From positions 19,735 to 83,734 of the forward strand of contig JAZKAR010000027.1 in NCBI GenBank assembly GCA_040389065.1: a stretch of DNA of 64,000 nucleotides, read 5' to 3'. A program made the translations under genes and the position numbers. Shown piece after piece: positions 25,585 through 34,939 of this stretch. Under the pieces are notes generated by a model. The model ran no database searches. It was given only the letters and a program-made list of their open reading frames with translations, and was not told the origin of the DNA. The DNA is from JAZKAR01 sp040389065. GTDB taxonomy: Bacteria; Pseudomonadota; Gammaproteobacteria; Burkholderiales; Casimicrobiaceae. Position 1 is the first letter of the stretch. The number at the start of each line of letters is the position of its first letter.

Positions 25585-27459
25585 ATGGATGGGCATGAGA
25601 TGCGTAAATTGCCTTGGTTGGTGTGGGTGGCTATGATTTCAGCAAATGCGGTAGGATCTATCTCTCCGCACGATGAGGCTGGATATCGTACAGAGAGTGG
25701 CTTATGGTTATCTACGAATGTATTTATTAATACAGCGTCGGTAGTAAGCCACCCACTGGTAGCCAGTGTAAGTTCTATTAAGCCTAAGCATAAGCATCAG
25801 GTGCAATCCAGTCGTGCTAATAAAAGCCGAATGGTTGCAATGCCTTTCAAGCTTAGACCTTTAGCTTTACAAGGGCAGTCTATACCTCATGAGCAGCGCC
25901 CTGCAGCTAGGCAGCAAGAGGGTACTTTTGAACCCGAAAGCAATAACCTGACCGATAGGTTGCCTGCAGCGGTAACGTACACAGTGCCTAATCTTCGTGT
26001 ACCTACTGTACAAGCGCAAGCAAGTAGCCCTATGACTGCTGCTCGCCCACCGATTGAATTAGTTGGTACAAACAATGCGCCTAATGCGCCATCAACACCT
26101 TCAGATACCTCAAAAAATGGGTCGCGACCCACATTTGGAAGAAGCGCTTATGCGCATCCTAATGTGAATGCTACCCCTAACTCGCAGAATAATACGCCTT
26201 CTTCAGATCCGCTTTCTTCAGCAAAAATACCCTCAGCGCCAACACCGTCTTCTGTTCCTAATGTACCAGATATTCCGGTAGATAACCATGAAAGCACAGC
26301 AATGAACAGTGGTGTTCAAATAGAAGATCCTGTGGTTGCTGTGACACGAAAGAGTCAAAAAAAGAAAAAGGCCAAAAAGAAAACTAAAGCTGTAGTAAAA
26401 GAAAGAGAAGCTGAAGAAGATGATTCTGATTTTGAGCGGCATATAAGTTCAGTGCCTGTTCGTGCGCAACCTAAAATGCTTACGAATCAAGAAGCTATTA
26501 CCGAAGATGCAATCAAAAAATCTCATGAATGGATTGATTCTAAAGATAAGTTTACGTATGGTGAAGACGGAAAAATTGTCTATACCTACGGCGTAGGCAT
26601 GCCTGTCATTGTCTGTGCGCCAATGCGTATTACAGATTTGGAGTTAGAACCTGGTGAGCGCGTAAATGGCTCCATTCATGCTGGCGACTCTACACGGTGG
26701 ATGATTAGCCCGGCTGAATCGGGTTCAGGGCCAGACTCTATTACCCATCTTATTATTAAACCAAGAGAAGCTGGATTAGAAACAAATGTGATTATTCCTA
26801 CCGATCGCCGGGTTTATCATATGAAATTTGTTTCTAGCGAAAAAGATTATGTAGCACGCATTGCTTTTAGCTATCCCGATCAGGTTAAAAGACAATGGAA
26901 TAATAATGGCTCAAATCAGCAAAGACCTGCACAAGAAGACTCATTTAGAGGCGGTTATGGATTGAGCCCTCAATCAACAGCAGGGACAGCTGGCGCACCA
27001 CGTGGTTCAATGGGGGGCTACGGAGGAGGGGCAGCAGGAATGCCGGCAAATAATAATGGTGGTGGGTATCCGGCTGTTGATAATAGCGCCTCGGCTAATC
27101 GTGTATCGCCCATGTTTCCTGAGCGTTTGTATTTTGATTATGAAATTATTGGTCGAGCATCATGGCGTCCTGTTCGTGTGTTTGATGATGGTCAAAAGAC
27201 ATTTATTCAGGTTCCTCCTGAGGCACGCAATGGCGAAATTCCTGCATTAATGATCATTGGGGCTGATCAAACAGAGCAATTGGTTAACTATCGATTTAGA
27301 GATAATTACTATATTGTTGATCGCATATTTAACCGTGCCGTATTGCTTATAGGCGTAGGTCGTGATCAGCAAAAAGTTATCATTAAACGGGTGGCTACTC
27401 AAAATAGCTGGTCAGCTAGTTGGGATGGGGGTAGCCGCTCCAATTCTGGGGGAGATTAA
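25585..27459 (+). CDS. trbG: TrbG / VirB9-type protein with long N-terminal extension
   Basis: 624 residues, about twice the usual TrbG length. An N-terminal hydrophobic signal (LPWLVWVAMISANAVG) is followed by about 290 residues of Ser/Thr/Pro/Asn-rich sequence with a Lys-rich block (SQKKKKAKKKTKAVVKE). The VirB9 N-terminal domain then starts (VYTYGVGMPVIVCAPMRITDLELEPGERVNGSIHAGDSTRWMI to RIAFSYP). A ~90-residue Gly/Asn-rich linker and the C-terminal VirB9 domain (ASWRPVRVFDDGQKTFIQVP, LVNYRFRDNYYIVDRIF) complete it. The protein would form part of the outer-membrane core ring of a type IV secretion channel. The GTG/ATG choice is open: 25600 is an alternative start. The extension is the unusual part. 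Confidence 0.87.
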   Translation: MDGHEMRKLPWLVWVAMISANAVGSISPHDEAGYRTESGLWLSTNVFINTASVVSHPLVASVSSIKPKHKHQVQSSRANKSRMVAMPFKLRPLALQGQSIPHEQRPAARQQEGTFEPESNNLTDRLPAAVTYTVPNLRVPTVQAQASSPMTAARPPIELVGTNNAPNAPSTPSDTSKNGSRPTFGRSAYAHPNVNATPNSQNNTPSSDPLSSAKIPSAPTPSSVPNVPDIPVDNHESTAMNSGVQIEDPVVAVTRKSQKKKKAKKKTKAVVKEREAEEDDSDFERHISSVPVRAQPKMLTNQEAITEDAIKKSHEWIDSKDKFTYGEDGKIVYTYGVGMPVIVCAPMRITDLELEPGERVNGSIHAGDSTRWMISPAESGSGPDSITHLIIKPREAGLETNVIIPTDRRVYHMKFVSSEKDYVARIAFSYPDQVKRQWNNNGSNQQRPAQEDSFRGGYGLSPQSTAGTAGAPRGSMGGYGGGAAGMPANNNGGGYPAVDNSASANRVSPMFPERLYFDYEIIGRASWRPVRVFDDGQKTFIQVPPEARNGEIPALMIIGADQTEQLVNYRFRDNYYIVDRIFNRAVLLIGVGRDQQKVIIKRVATQNSWSASWDGGSRSNSGGD

Positions 27460-27461
27460 TC

Positions 27462-29171
27462 ATGGCCGGCCCTGGAAAAGAAGGGCGTGATTCATCATCG
27501 CCTGACAATGCTAGTGAGCGTCCTAACGAAGAGCCGAATCGCGGTAATTTATCGCGTCCCAAACCACAAGGAATTATTAGTTTTAATAAGAAGGCTCAAA
27601 TCATTTCTGTTGTGTCGCTAGCAGCGGTATTTGGCCTTATTTTCTATGGGGTATTCGATGAAGGAAAAGGCGGCTCTAAAGGGCCAGGAAATGCAATTTT
27701 ATCTGATAGAAAACAGGTGGCAAATAATCGTGAAGCAAAAGCAATTAAAGATATGATTCCTGAAACGCCAGTGTTACCTAGGCGAGTAGAAGTACAGCAA
27801 ACAGATAATTCAGATACGGAAACGCCAGGTTGGTTTAATGGTGATATCAAGCAGGAGCAGCAAACGCAGGCTCCTATGGTTGTTCCGGCGCCCGAAGCAC
27901 CGCCACCACCGCCACCGCCACCACCTGTAGTAACAGATAATAGCCCTACTACCCACACAACTGCTCCTATTGTTAATGCAGGTGATGCGGCAGCTATTGC
28001 TGCAGGAAGCTCTATTGGAGGCGGCGGCGGTGGGGGTGGAGGTGGTTTTTCTCCCAAAAATGTAGCCCCTGTTGCGACTCTTCCTGTTCCTACCCCTATT
28101 CCTCCTAAAGAAGAAGATTTATTACGGACACAACGTATTGCTTTTTTGAATTCCGCAAAGGCTGGTGTTGCGCGAAATTATATTAATTCAGTGAGAACTG
28201 CTGGGTTATCTCAATATGAAATTAAAGCAGGGTGGATGATTCCTGCTGTGATGGAGCATGGTATTAATACAGAGCTACAGAGCATGCTAACGGCTAGAAT
28301 TACGCAAAATGTTTACGATACGGCAACAGGTCAGTATTTATTGCTTCCTCAAGGGGCGCAATTAATCGGTAAGTATGATAATAAGATAGCGTATAACCAA
28401 GATCGTTTAATGGTATCGTGGGATCGAGTCATTTTTCCTGATGGCTCTTCTGTGAATCTTGAGTCTCAAGCAGGTGTTGATGCTCAAGGCTATGCAGGGT
28501 TTGAAGATAAAGTGAATAATCATTACGGCAGTTTACTGACGGGAGCAGTATTGTTGAGTGTTGTAACCGGTATTCCTGCTTTTATTTCAACGCGCTATGC
28601 AAATAATACCAGTAATGTTCCTAGTACGTTAACCATTGTTAATTCTGCAGGAGAAACGGTAACAATTCCAAATCCTAGCTATCAAACAGAAATTGCACGT
28701 AATAGTGCTATTCAAGCGGGTACGCAAGGTTTAACAGGGCAGTTAGCAAATGTAGGCCAAACGATTGCTCAGCGTTTTATTGGAGTTCAGCCAACCATTG
28801 AAATTCGGCCAGGCTATCGTTTCTTTATTCGTGTTCAAAAAGATCTAGCCTTTTTAAGACCTTATAAATTTGGAAATGCTGATCAGCCAAGTAGTATTAC
28901 TGGAGGTGTAAATAGCATGTCGGGGTTGCCTATAGATTCTACTTATGGTGCACCGCTTGCTCCTAATGTTATACCAACCGCTACGATGCCATCGACTGAT
29001 CTTAATCAAATTAATACGATGAATGGTGGTTTTCCTCAAGTAAACCAAGGAAACCAACAGCAACGTGCAGTGGCGGTTCCTATCTCTCCTGTACCACAAG
29101 GAAACGGTTTAAGCTCAGGCTCAAGCGCAGGGGGTTCATCACCTACGATATCCTCATCCTATGTTCGCTAA
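27462..29171 (+). CDS. trbI: TrbI / VirB10-type protein
   Basis: 569 residues. A cytoplasmic N-terminus, one membrane helix (about 46-64, AQIISVVSLAAVFGLIFYGVF), a Pro-rich periplasmic segment with nine consecutive Pro, then a run of ten Gly, lead to the C-terminal TrbI/VirB10 domain (EIKAGWMIPAVMEHGINTEL, LLLPQGAQLIGKYD, GVDAQGYAGFEDKVNNHYG, TIEIRPGYRFFIRVQKDLAF). VirB10 proteins span both membranes and link the ATPases to the outer ring. A Ser/Gly-rich tail follows the domain. A palindromic terminator follows at 29177. The ATPase genes (trbB, trbE) and trbC, trbD, trbJ, trbL are not in the window. Confidence 0.9.
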   Translation: MAGPGKEGRDSSSPDNASERPNEEPNRGNLSRPKPQGIISFNKKAQIISVVSLAAVFGLIFYGVFDEGKGGSKGPGNAILSDRKQVANNREAKAIKDMIPETPVLPRRVEVQQTDNSDTETPGWFNGDIKQEQQTQAPMVVPAPEAPPPPPPPPPVVTDNSPTTHTTAPIVNAGDAAAIAAGSSIGGGGGGGGGGFSPKNVAPVATLPVPTPIPPKEEDLLRTQRIAFLNSAKAGVARNYINSVRTAGLSQYEIKAGWMIPAVMEHGINTELQSMLTARITQNVYDTATGQYLLLPQGAQLIGKYDNKIAYNQDRLMVSWDRVIFPDGSSVNLESQAGVDAQGYAGFEDKVNNHYGSLLTGAVLLSVVTGIPAFISTRYANNTSNVPSTLTIVNSAGETVTIPNPSYQTEIARNSAIQAGTQGLTGQLANVGQTIAQRFIGVQPTIEIRPGYRFFIRVQKDLAFLRPYKFGNADQPSSITGGVNSMSGLPIDSTYGAPLAPNVIPTATMPSTDLNQINTMNGGFPQVNQGNQQQRAVAVPISPVPQGNGLSSGSSAGGSSPTISSSYVR

Positions 29172-29176
29172 AACGG

Positions 29177-29204
29177 TTAGAGAGTTCAATATTGAACTCT
29201 CTAA
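29177..29204 (+). terminator. Terminator-like palindrome after trbI
   Basis: A perfect 28-base palindrome (arms starting TTAGAGAGTTC) begins 5 bases after the trbI stop and is followed by a T-rich stretch (ATCATTCTTTAT). It probably ends the trbFGI transcript. Confidence 0.7.
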
Positions 29205-29236
29205 ATCATTCTTTATATAGCTTATATTGTTACTAA

Positions 29237-29341
29237 TAGAAGTTACGCAGTTGTTCTCCGCGGCTAGCTTGTCGTACTACGTGTATTGTCTGCGTTGCCA
29301 TGCGGGGTATCCCATTCCTTGATTGATATATAGCTCATCTA
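29237..29341 (+). repeat. Palindromic mini-element, decayed copy
   Basis: The left end TAGAAGTTACGCAGTTG and the core (TTGTCGTACTAC, TATTGTCTGCG, TTGCCATGC) match the family. The right end reads TAGCTCATCTA, as if about 11 bases of the right arm were lost. No target duplication is left. Confidence 0.75.
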
Positions 29342-29471
29342 ATATCTATCCTATGTGGAAATATTCTTGAGGGTGGCTTAGGCTTATTTATTAGGCCCTT
29401 ATCTGCTGACGCTCTGGTTATATAATGTGAACGGTTCCATATGAAAAATGATATTAATAAAAGGTATATAT

Positions 29472-30083
29472 ATGAGAGCTATTCTTCTGCATGGTATGGG
29501 GCGCACCCCTTTATCAATGCTTATATTAAAAAAACGATTAGCAGAACAAGGTTTACATTCAACCCTATTTGGGTATTCAGCTACCTTTGAATCATTTGAA
29601 CATTGTGTTCAACGATTAATTAAACGCGTTCAACAAATAATGGGTGGAGATCCTTATATCTTAATTGGTCATTCGTTAGGAGGGGTAATAATTCGTGCTG
29701 CATTGCCCTATTTAGCATTTCATTTACCTCAAGCCTGCTTTCTATTAGCATCACCTTCTATGGTATGTAAAGCAGTAAGATATTTTTCTAAAAATCCAAT
29801 ATTTAGGTTATTAACTGGTGAGATGTCTCAACTGCTTGCAGATGAAGCGTTTATGAAAAGCTTGCCTATTCCGATGATTCCTACAAAAATTTATGCAGGA
29901 ACAGCAGGCCCTCAAAAAACTTGGTTTCCATTAGGGGATGAAGAAAATGATGGGGTATTAACTGTATCTGAAGTACAAGGTACATTGATTTTTCCTGTTA
30001 CACGTATCCCTCATCTTCATACATGGATTATGAATTCGCGTGAGATAGCTGATGATATTATAAAGACAATAAAGCAGGTTTAG
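29472..30083 (+). CDS. Alpha/beta hydrolase, lipase-like
   Basis: 203 residues from the ATG at 29472, which has AAAGG 7-8 bases upstream; the ATG at 29448 lacks one. The nucleophile elbow is GHSLGG. The opening RAILLHGMGRTP has the oxyanion-hole His-Gly and a late His (PHLHTW) can serve as the catalytic His. It lacks a signal peptide, so it should act in the cytoplasm. The family includes small PGAP1-like and triacylglycerol-lipase-like enzymes; the substrate is not evident. It stands alone between two intergenic gaps. Confidence 0.8.
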   Translation: MRAILLHGMGRTPLSMLILKKRLAEQGLHSTLFGYSATFESFEHCVQRLIKRVQQIMGGDPYILIGHSLGGVIIRAALPYLAFHLPQACFLLASPSMVCKAVRYFSKNPIFRLLTGEMSQLLADEAFMKSLPIPMIPTKIYAGTAGPQKTWFPLGDEENDGVLTVSEVQGTLIFPVTRIPHLHTWIMNSREIADDIIKTIKQV

Positions 30084-30629
30084 AAAAACCATTTACTATG
30101 CTCTTACTATTTAAACGTAGTATTTTGATAGCTTATTTTGAAGTTGGGAAACATAAAAATCAAAATTTGCTGTGTGCCTGAAGATAGTGCTATCTTTAGC
30201 AGCCCAATAAACAAGAGGTTTTCGCTAAGTTCATTTACGCTGTTCAAAATATCTAAAAAAATCCTGTGATAATGAAATTAACGTTTAAAAAGTTCAATCA
30301 CGTAAATTTTCTTTTTTTATTTGATTTTGTATTTAAAAATAAATATTTATAAGTTTTTTTCAACTATTTTAGTTTAATGCTAGCAATTATAAGACGGATG
30401 CTAATATTTTGTTATAAGAGTATTCTTGTGTGTTATTAAGTGGTTGCCATAGGGTTTTAACCTGAGCAGCACTTTCTATACTAGGGTTGTAATTTCGTTG
30501 ATTTCGTTTGAGTTTATTAAAATTACTGGTATTATAGATTCTAGAAAACATTTTAGTTATAAAATAGTAATTAACTATTTTATATAAAAGGCCTTTTTAC
30601 AAAAAGGTAAGGTTAATTATCTTGCGTAC
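30084..30629. other. AT-rich intergenic region before the NACHT gene
   Basis: About 545 very AT-rich bases. It contains no ORF of useful length and no recognisable RNA. Its composition could reflect a promoter region or the edge of an acquired segment; neither is proven. Confidence 0.4.
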
Positions 30630-33600
30630 ATGGGAGATATACGTTTGACAAGCCAAGTTCTTTTATCCAAAGAAGCCGTTCATTCAACACTGGAGCCTCA
30701 TCTTGAATCGTTAGGACGAGCAGATAGAGAACGAGTGAAATCACTGTTAGGGCTTATCCGACCAGATGGACGCATGCTCTTAAGCGATGTGTTAGGCGTT
30801 CTCTATCCAAATGTGTCTGCCGATAACTACGAGCCTGCATTATCTGCTTTTCGCCAGTTTCGGTTGCGTTTAAAAACATTTACTGAGCAAGTAGTCAATA
30901 TTCATTTTGTATTAAAGTCAGATACGCAAACAAGAACTCGTCCAGACCAACGTTGGTGCTGGTTTGAGGGCGATGATCAATCTGTTGAAAGTATGGCTAC
31001 TTTTTCTGACACTTCTACAGAATCAGTCAATAGAATTAGCTATCTAATAGAACAAACAGCGTTGGAAATGAGTTTTGATAATCATTTATTGTCCTTGGCA
31101 ACCCACAATCCTTATTTGCCTGATAAAAAAAAGTTCTCGCCTAAAGAAAAACCCAGTAATGTAATGGATCTTTTAAGTGATTGGATTGAAAATAAAAGCC
31201 AGCCATATTGCGCTTTACTAGGTGAGTTTGGGATGGGTAAGACAGTTACTTCCATGCGGTTTACTCAATACCTGCTTGAAAAGCGAAAAGAAGACCCTTC
31301 TTTACCCCTGCCTATTTTTCTAGATTTACGTAATTTATATGGTAGAGAACGTTTTGAAGCAATGAGCTTATCAGAAATGCTTGATAGGTTAGTTAATAAC
31401 GGGGTATATGGCGGAGCTCACTTAGACAATGTCATGACCGCAAAAGATATCATGCGCTTAGTTCAAGATGAGGGCGCGCTCGTTATTTTTGATGGGCTAG
31501 ATGAAGTTCTTGTTCATTTATCAGTTGCTGAAAGCCAGCGTTTTACACATAAACTATTAAGTATTCTTCAGCCTGGTTCACGCTCAGCTTCATCCAAACC
31601 AAAAGGTAGGCTTCTTATTTCATGCCGTACACATTATTTCCGTACTATTAGGGAGCAAAGTACGTTATTTATTGAAAAGAGTGCAGGCATTTCTGCGAAT
31701 GACTATTGTGTTCTCGCAATGCTGCCGCTGACAAATGATCAAATACGCACCTATCTTCTTAACTCGTTACCGCATATTGATATCAATACCATATTTAAGC
31801 TTATTGAGTCAGTGCATAATCTTTTAGAGCTTGCAGAGCGTCCTTATACGCTAAATCTAATTCCAAGCCTGGTTCCACAAATTGAGGAATGGCAAAATCA
31901 GGGCTACCGTATTACGGGCGCTACTATTTATCGCCATATGGTACTTTCGTGGCTAGAGCGCGATAGCGGAAAGCACAAGCTAACGGTAGAGCATAAACAG
32001 AAAATCATGGAGTATTTGGCGGCAGAATTATGGCGGTCTGGTAAGTATTCTTGGTCAATTTCTGATTTAGAGCAATGGTTTGTAGATTTCTTGCGTGAGC
32101 ATCCCGAAATAGACATTCACTATACGCTCGGTAGAGATGAAAATCGGTTATATCGCGTTATAGAAATGCTCAAAGAAGATTTGCGTACCGCCACTTTTCT
32201 CGTGCCAGTGGGAGCTGCAAACTTTAGATTTGCCCATACGTCTTTACAAGAGTTTTTTTTGGCGACCTACCTTTATCGCGCATTAGATACAGGAAAAATT
32301 CAAGATTGGGATATGCCAGTAGTCAATAAAGAAACCTTAGATTTCTTAGGGCAAATTTTAAGTGAAGGCAATAGCAGCACTGCTATCACAAGTCTTGAAA
32401 AAATCCGTGATGAGTATCGGCCAAAAGCAAGTGAATTAGCCTTTGCTTATATGTTACTCGCCAATAATAATGGTTATCCTACGCCTTCTTTATCTGGCTT
32501 CCAATTAAATGGAGCAGATTTAGAAGAACTGACAATTTTTGGAAGGGTGGTGTGTACTGATACGACACAGTTACTTCTTGATTTGCGCCATTCCTCTTTT
32601 CGTGGTGCAAATTTAAATCGAGCAAATTTAATTTATTTAGATCTTGAGGGCGCAGATTTTACTGGAGCGCACTTAAATTCTACAGAGTTTATGTTCGATC
32701 ATATTGGTAATGCTACGTTTACTAAAGCTGATCTTAAAGAATCTTTTCTTCGAGAAACTGACTGTACGCAGGCCGATTTTTCTGAGGCTTGTTTAGATAA
32801 TACTATTTGGAAAAATTGTAATTTGGAGGGAGCTAAAGGACTAGTATTAGATAATCCTACTATTATTTATTCATTATGTGAACCTGCAAATGTTTTTAAT
32901 CATTCAGTGCCTGAATCTTCCACTAGTTATTCACATTTAATTAATAATTGTATTATTTTTTATCCAGATGGAAAATTTTTAGTATCTGCCATGTGGGATA
33001 ATACATTAAAGGTATGGGATACTGATTCAGGTGAATGTATAAAAGTGCTAAAGGGCCATACCCAATGGATACGTGGCTGCGCAGTATCATCCGATGGCAA
33101 GCTCATAGCATCTGCTTCAGAAGATCATACACTACGGTTGTGGGATACGAATACCGGCGAATGTATTCGTATTCTTGAAGGTCATACGATGATGGTCAGA
33201 AGCTGTTCATTTTCACCTGATGGACGTTTATTAGTTTCTGCCTCGTGGGATCAAACATTACGTTTGTGGAATGTAGAAACTGGCGAATGTTTAAGAGTAA
33301 TGAGTAGACATAAGCGAGGTATTAATAGCTGTGCTTATTCCCCAACTGGTCAAAATATAGCCTCTGCAGAAAATGATGACGTGATTGCAATTTGGGAAGC
33401 TTCTACTGGCGTGCATCTTTATAGTTTGATGGGGCATACAAGCATGGTGCGAACATGTGCGTATTCTCCTGATGGGCAATATTTAGTATCAGGTTCAGTT
33501 GATAAAACTCTAAGAATTTGGAGCGCACTAACTGGAGAATGTTTACATATACTTGAAGGGCATACAAGCAGAGTAAATGAGTGTGGTTTTTCTCACGATG

Positions 33601-33812
33601 GAAAACGAGTGGTTTCTTCTTCAGAAGATAAGACAGTAAGAATTTGGGATGTACAAACAGGAAAAACTCTTTTTGTAATTGATGGGCATCATCAAAATGT
33701 AAGAACATGCGTGTATTCACCTGATGGCAGTAAACTAGCTTCAGGAGGGTATGAGCAGGGCATACGATTATGGGATGCTCAAACAGCCAAACTCATAAAA
33801 ATATTAACGTAA
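30630..33812 (+). CDS. NACHT STAND ATPase with pentapeptide and WD40 repeats
   Basis: 1060 residues. An N-terminal region of about 150 residues is unrecognised. The NACHT-type ATPase has Walker A GEFGMGKT at 198-205 and Walker B LVIFDGLDEV at 284-293, then a helical part with FRFAHTSLQEFFLATYLYRAL near 530, typical of NACHT proteins. Pentapeptide repeats (about 625-735, FRGANLNRANL, LEGADFTGAHL) precede seven WD40 repeats (about 775-1060), one full propeller. STAND proteins of this build act as signal-sensing switches; bacterial NACHT proteins include phage-defence systems, which is one possible role. The start may instead be TTG 30645, which has a GGGAG 8 bases upstream. No operon partner. 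Terminator at 33869. Confidence 0.88.
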   Translation: MGDIRLTSQVLLSKEAVHSTLEPHLESLGRADRERVKSLLGLIRPDGRMLLSDVLGVLYPNVSADNYEPALSAFRQFRLRLKTFTEQVVNIHFVLKSDTQTRTRPDQRWCWFEGDDQSVESMATFSDTSTESVNRISYLIEQTALEMSFDNHLLSLATHNPYLPDKKKFSPKEKPSNVMDLLSDWIENKSQPYCALLGEFGMGKTVTSMRFTQYLLEKRKEDPSLPLPIFLDLRNLYGRERFEAMSLSEMLDRLVNNGVYGGAHLDNVMTAKDIMRLVQDEGALVIFDGLDEVLVHLSVAESQRFTHKLLSILQPGSRSASSKPKGRLLISCRTHYFRTIREQSTLFIEKSAGISANDYCVLAMLPLTNDQIRTYLLNSLPHIDINTIFKLIESVHNLLELAERPYTLNLIPSLVPQIEEWQNQGYRITGATIYRHMVLSWLERDSGKHKLTVEHKQKIMEYLAAELWRSGKYSWSISDLEQWFVDFLREHPEIDIHYTLGRDENRLYRVIEMLKEDLRTATFLVPVGAANFRFAHTSLQEFFLATYLYRALDTGKIQDWDMPVVNKETLDFLGQILSEGNSSTAITSLEKIRDEYRPKASELAFAYMLLANNNGYPTPSLSGFQLNGADLEELTIFGRVVCTDTTQLLLDLRHSSFRGANLNRANLIYLDLEGADFTGAHLNSTEFMFDHIGNATFTKADLKESFLRETDCTQADFSEACLDNTIWKNCNLEGAKGLVLDNPTIIYSLCEPANVFNHSVPESSTSYSHLINNCIIFYPDGKFLVSAMWDNTLKVWDTDSGECIKVLKGHTQWIRGCAVSSDGKLIASASEDHTLRLWDTNTGECIRILEGHTMMVRSCSFSPDGRLLVSASWDQTLRLWNVETGECLRVMSRHKRGINSCAYSPTGQNIASAENDDVIAIWEASTGVHLYSLMGHTSMVRTCAYSPDGQYLVSGSVDKTLRIWSALTGECLHILEGHTSRVNECGFSHDGKRVVSSSEDKTVRIWDVQTGKTLFVIDGHHQNVRTCVYSPDGSKLASGGYEQGIRLWDAQTAKLIKILT

Positions 33813-33868
33813 CAAATACTAAATATTTACCATATTTGCCTTATAATAATGCAGCTTTGAATATTATT

Positions 33869-33926
33869 TTATGGGCTATCTTCAATAGCATAAAAAAATG
33901 TTATTGAAGATAGCCCATAATTTTTT
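33869..33926. terminator. Bidirectional terminator between converging genes
   Basis: Perfect 19-bp arms at 33869-33887 and 33902-33920, with loop GCATAAAAAAATGT and six T after the right arm. Upstream on the left there is a matching A/T-rich flank. It separates the NACHT gene (+) from oxyR (-). Confidence 0.88.
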
Positions 33927-33963
33927 ATATCTCTATGGCTAATGATAAGCCCTTGGAGAAATG

Positions 33964-34854
33964 TTATTGAGTAAATGCTTCATTCATTTTTTTGAAAATA
34001 ATTTCATGAATTTTATGAATGCTGAGTGTTCGCGCACTTGTTGGTCGAAACACTAGCGTAATTTTGCGTTGAGGGGTAGGGGACGCAAAAGGAATATACA
34101 CAATTCCTTTTTCTTTTCTAGCAGCAATGCGTGGAATAAGTGTGATTCCAACATTTGCTATAATCATTTGTCGTAAGGTTTCTAAACTCGTTGCTCGAAA
34201 GTCAGGGTATTCAGAAACGCCTAAAATATTACAAACATCAAGCGCCTGACTTCGTAAGCAATGACCTTCTTCTAAAAGTAATAATGTGTGTTGTTCAATG
34301 TCATCGAGGCACACGTCGCGTTTTTTTGCTAATACATGTTCAGTAGATACTGCTAATAGAAAAGGGTCATCAAATAACTCAAGAGACTCTATATGATCTT
34401 GTTCTATTGGTAGAGCTAACAGTGCTGCATCAAGAGAGCCTTTCTTTAAAGCTTCTAATAAAGCATCTGTTTTTTCTTCAATCAAAAGAAGTTTAAGATT
34501 GGGAAGTTCTTGATGTATAGCGGGAACAATAAGAGGCAAAATATAAGGGGCAAGAGTAGGAAAAGCGCCCAGGCGAAAGTCTCCAGAATAGGGTGATTGT
34601 GCAGATTTTGCAATCGCTCGAATATCTTGTATTTCAGCTAAAACACTACGAGCACGCTCTGAAATTTGTATTCCAATACCTGTAAGCATTACATTTTTAG
34701 AGGTGCGCTCTACTAGTTGAACATCCAAATATGCTTCTAATTTTTTTATTTGCATACTTAGTGTAGGTTGGCTAACGTTGCTCTCCTTCGCGGCTTTACC
34801 GAAATGACCGTGGTCAGCAAGAGAAACTAAATATTGTAAATCGCGTATGTTCAT
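33964..34854 (-). CDS. oxyR: Hydrogen-peroxide-sensing regulator OxyR
   Basis: 296 residues, LysR family. The N-terminal winged helix (LQYLVSLADHGHFGKAAKESNVSQPTLSMQIKKLE) binds DNA and the C-terminal domain senses peroxide. The redox pair is C199 and C208 (EEGHCLRSQALDVC), exactly the positions of E. coli OxyR. This makes OxyR much more likely than a generic LysR protein. A near-consensus OxyR site (34940-34976) sits 86 bases upstream, in the gap shared with ahpC, so autoregulation and ahpC control are expected. Confidence 0.95.
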   Translation of the reverse strand: MNIRDLQYLVSLADHGHFGKAAKESNVSQPTLSMQIKKLEAYLDVQLVERTSKNVMLTGIGIQISERARSVLAEIQDIRAIAKSAQSPYSGDFRLGAFPTLAPYILPLIVPAIHQELPNLKLLLIEEKTDALLEALKKGSLDAALLALPIEQDHIESLELFDDPFLLAVSTEHVLAKKRDVCLDDIEQHTLLLLEEGHCLRSQALDVCNILGVSEYPDFRATSLETLRQMIIANVGITLIPRIAARKEKGIVYIPFASPTPQRKITLVFRPTSARTLSIHKIHEIIFKKMNEAFTQ

Positions 34855-34939
34855 ATGCTTTGCCTCAGTTGTATATGGCTTAGTTAACTATTTGTAATAC
34901 GGTTAACATGGTATACATTTATTTTTTTGAAAATAAGTG

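Noticed and set aside
27644..28057. Minus-strand frame with Pro and Gly runs inside trbI
   Set aside because: It reflects the complementary Pro and Gly tracts of trbI and has no ribosome binding site.
24701..29171. Reading the three genes as Dot/Icm DotI, DotH and DotG
   Set aside because: The conserved blocks (NPYLDARREWAERYGSY, YTYGVGMPVIVCAPMRITDLELEPGE, GWMIPAVMEHGINTEL) fit the TrbF, TrbG and TrbI families better; DotG's long pentapeptide-like repeats are absent.
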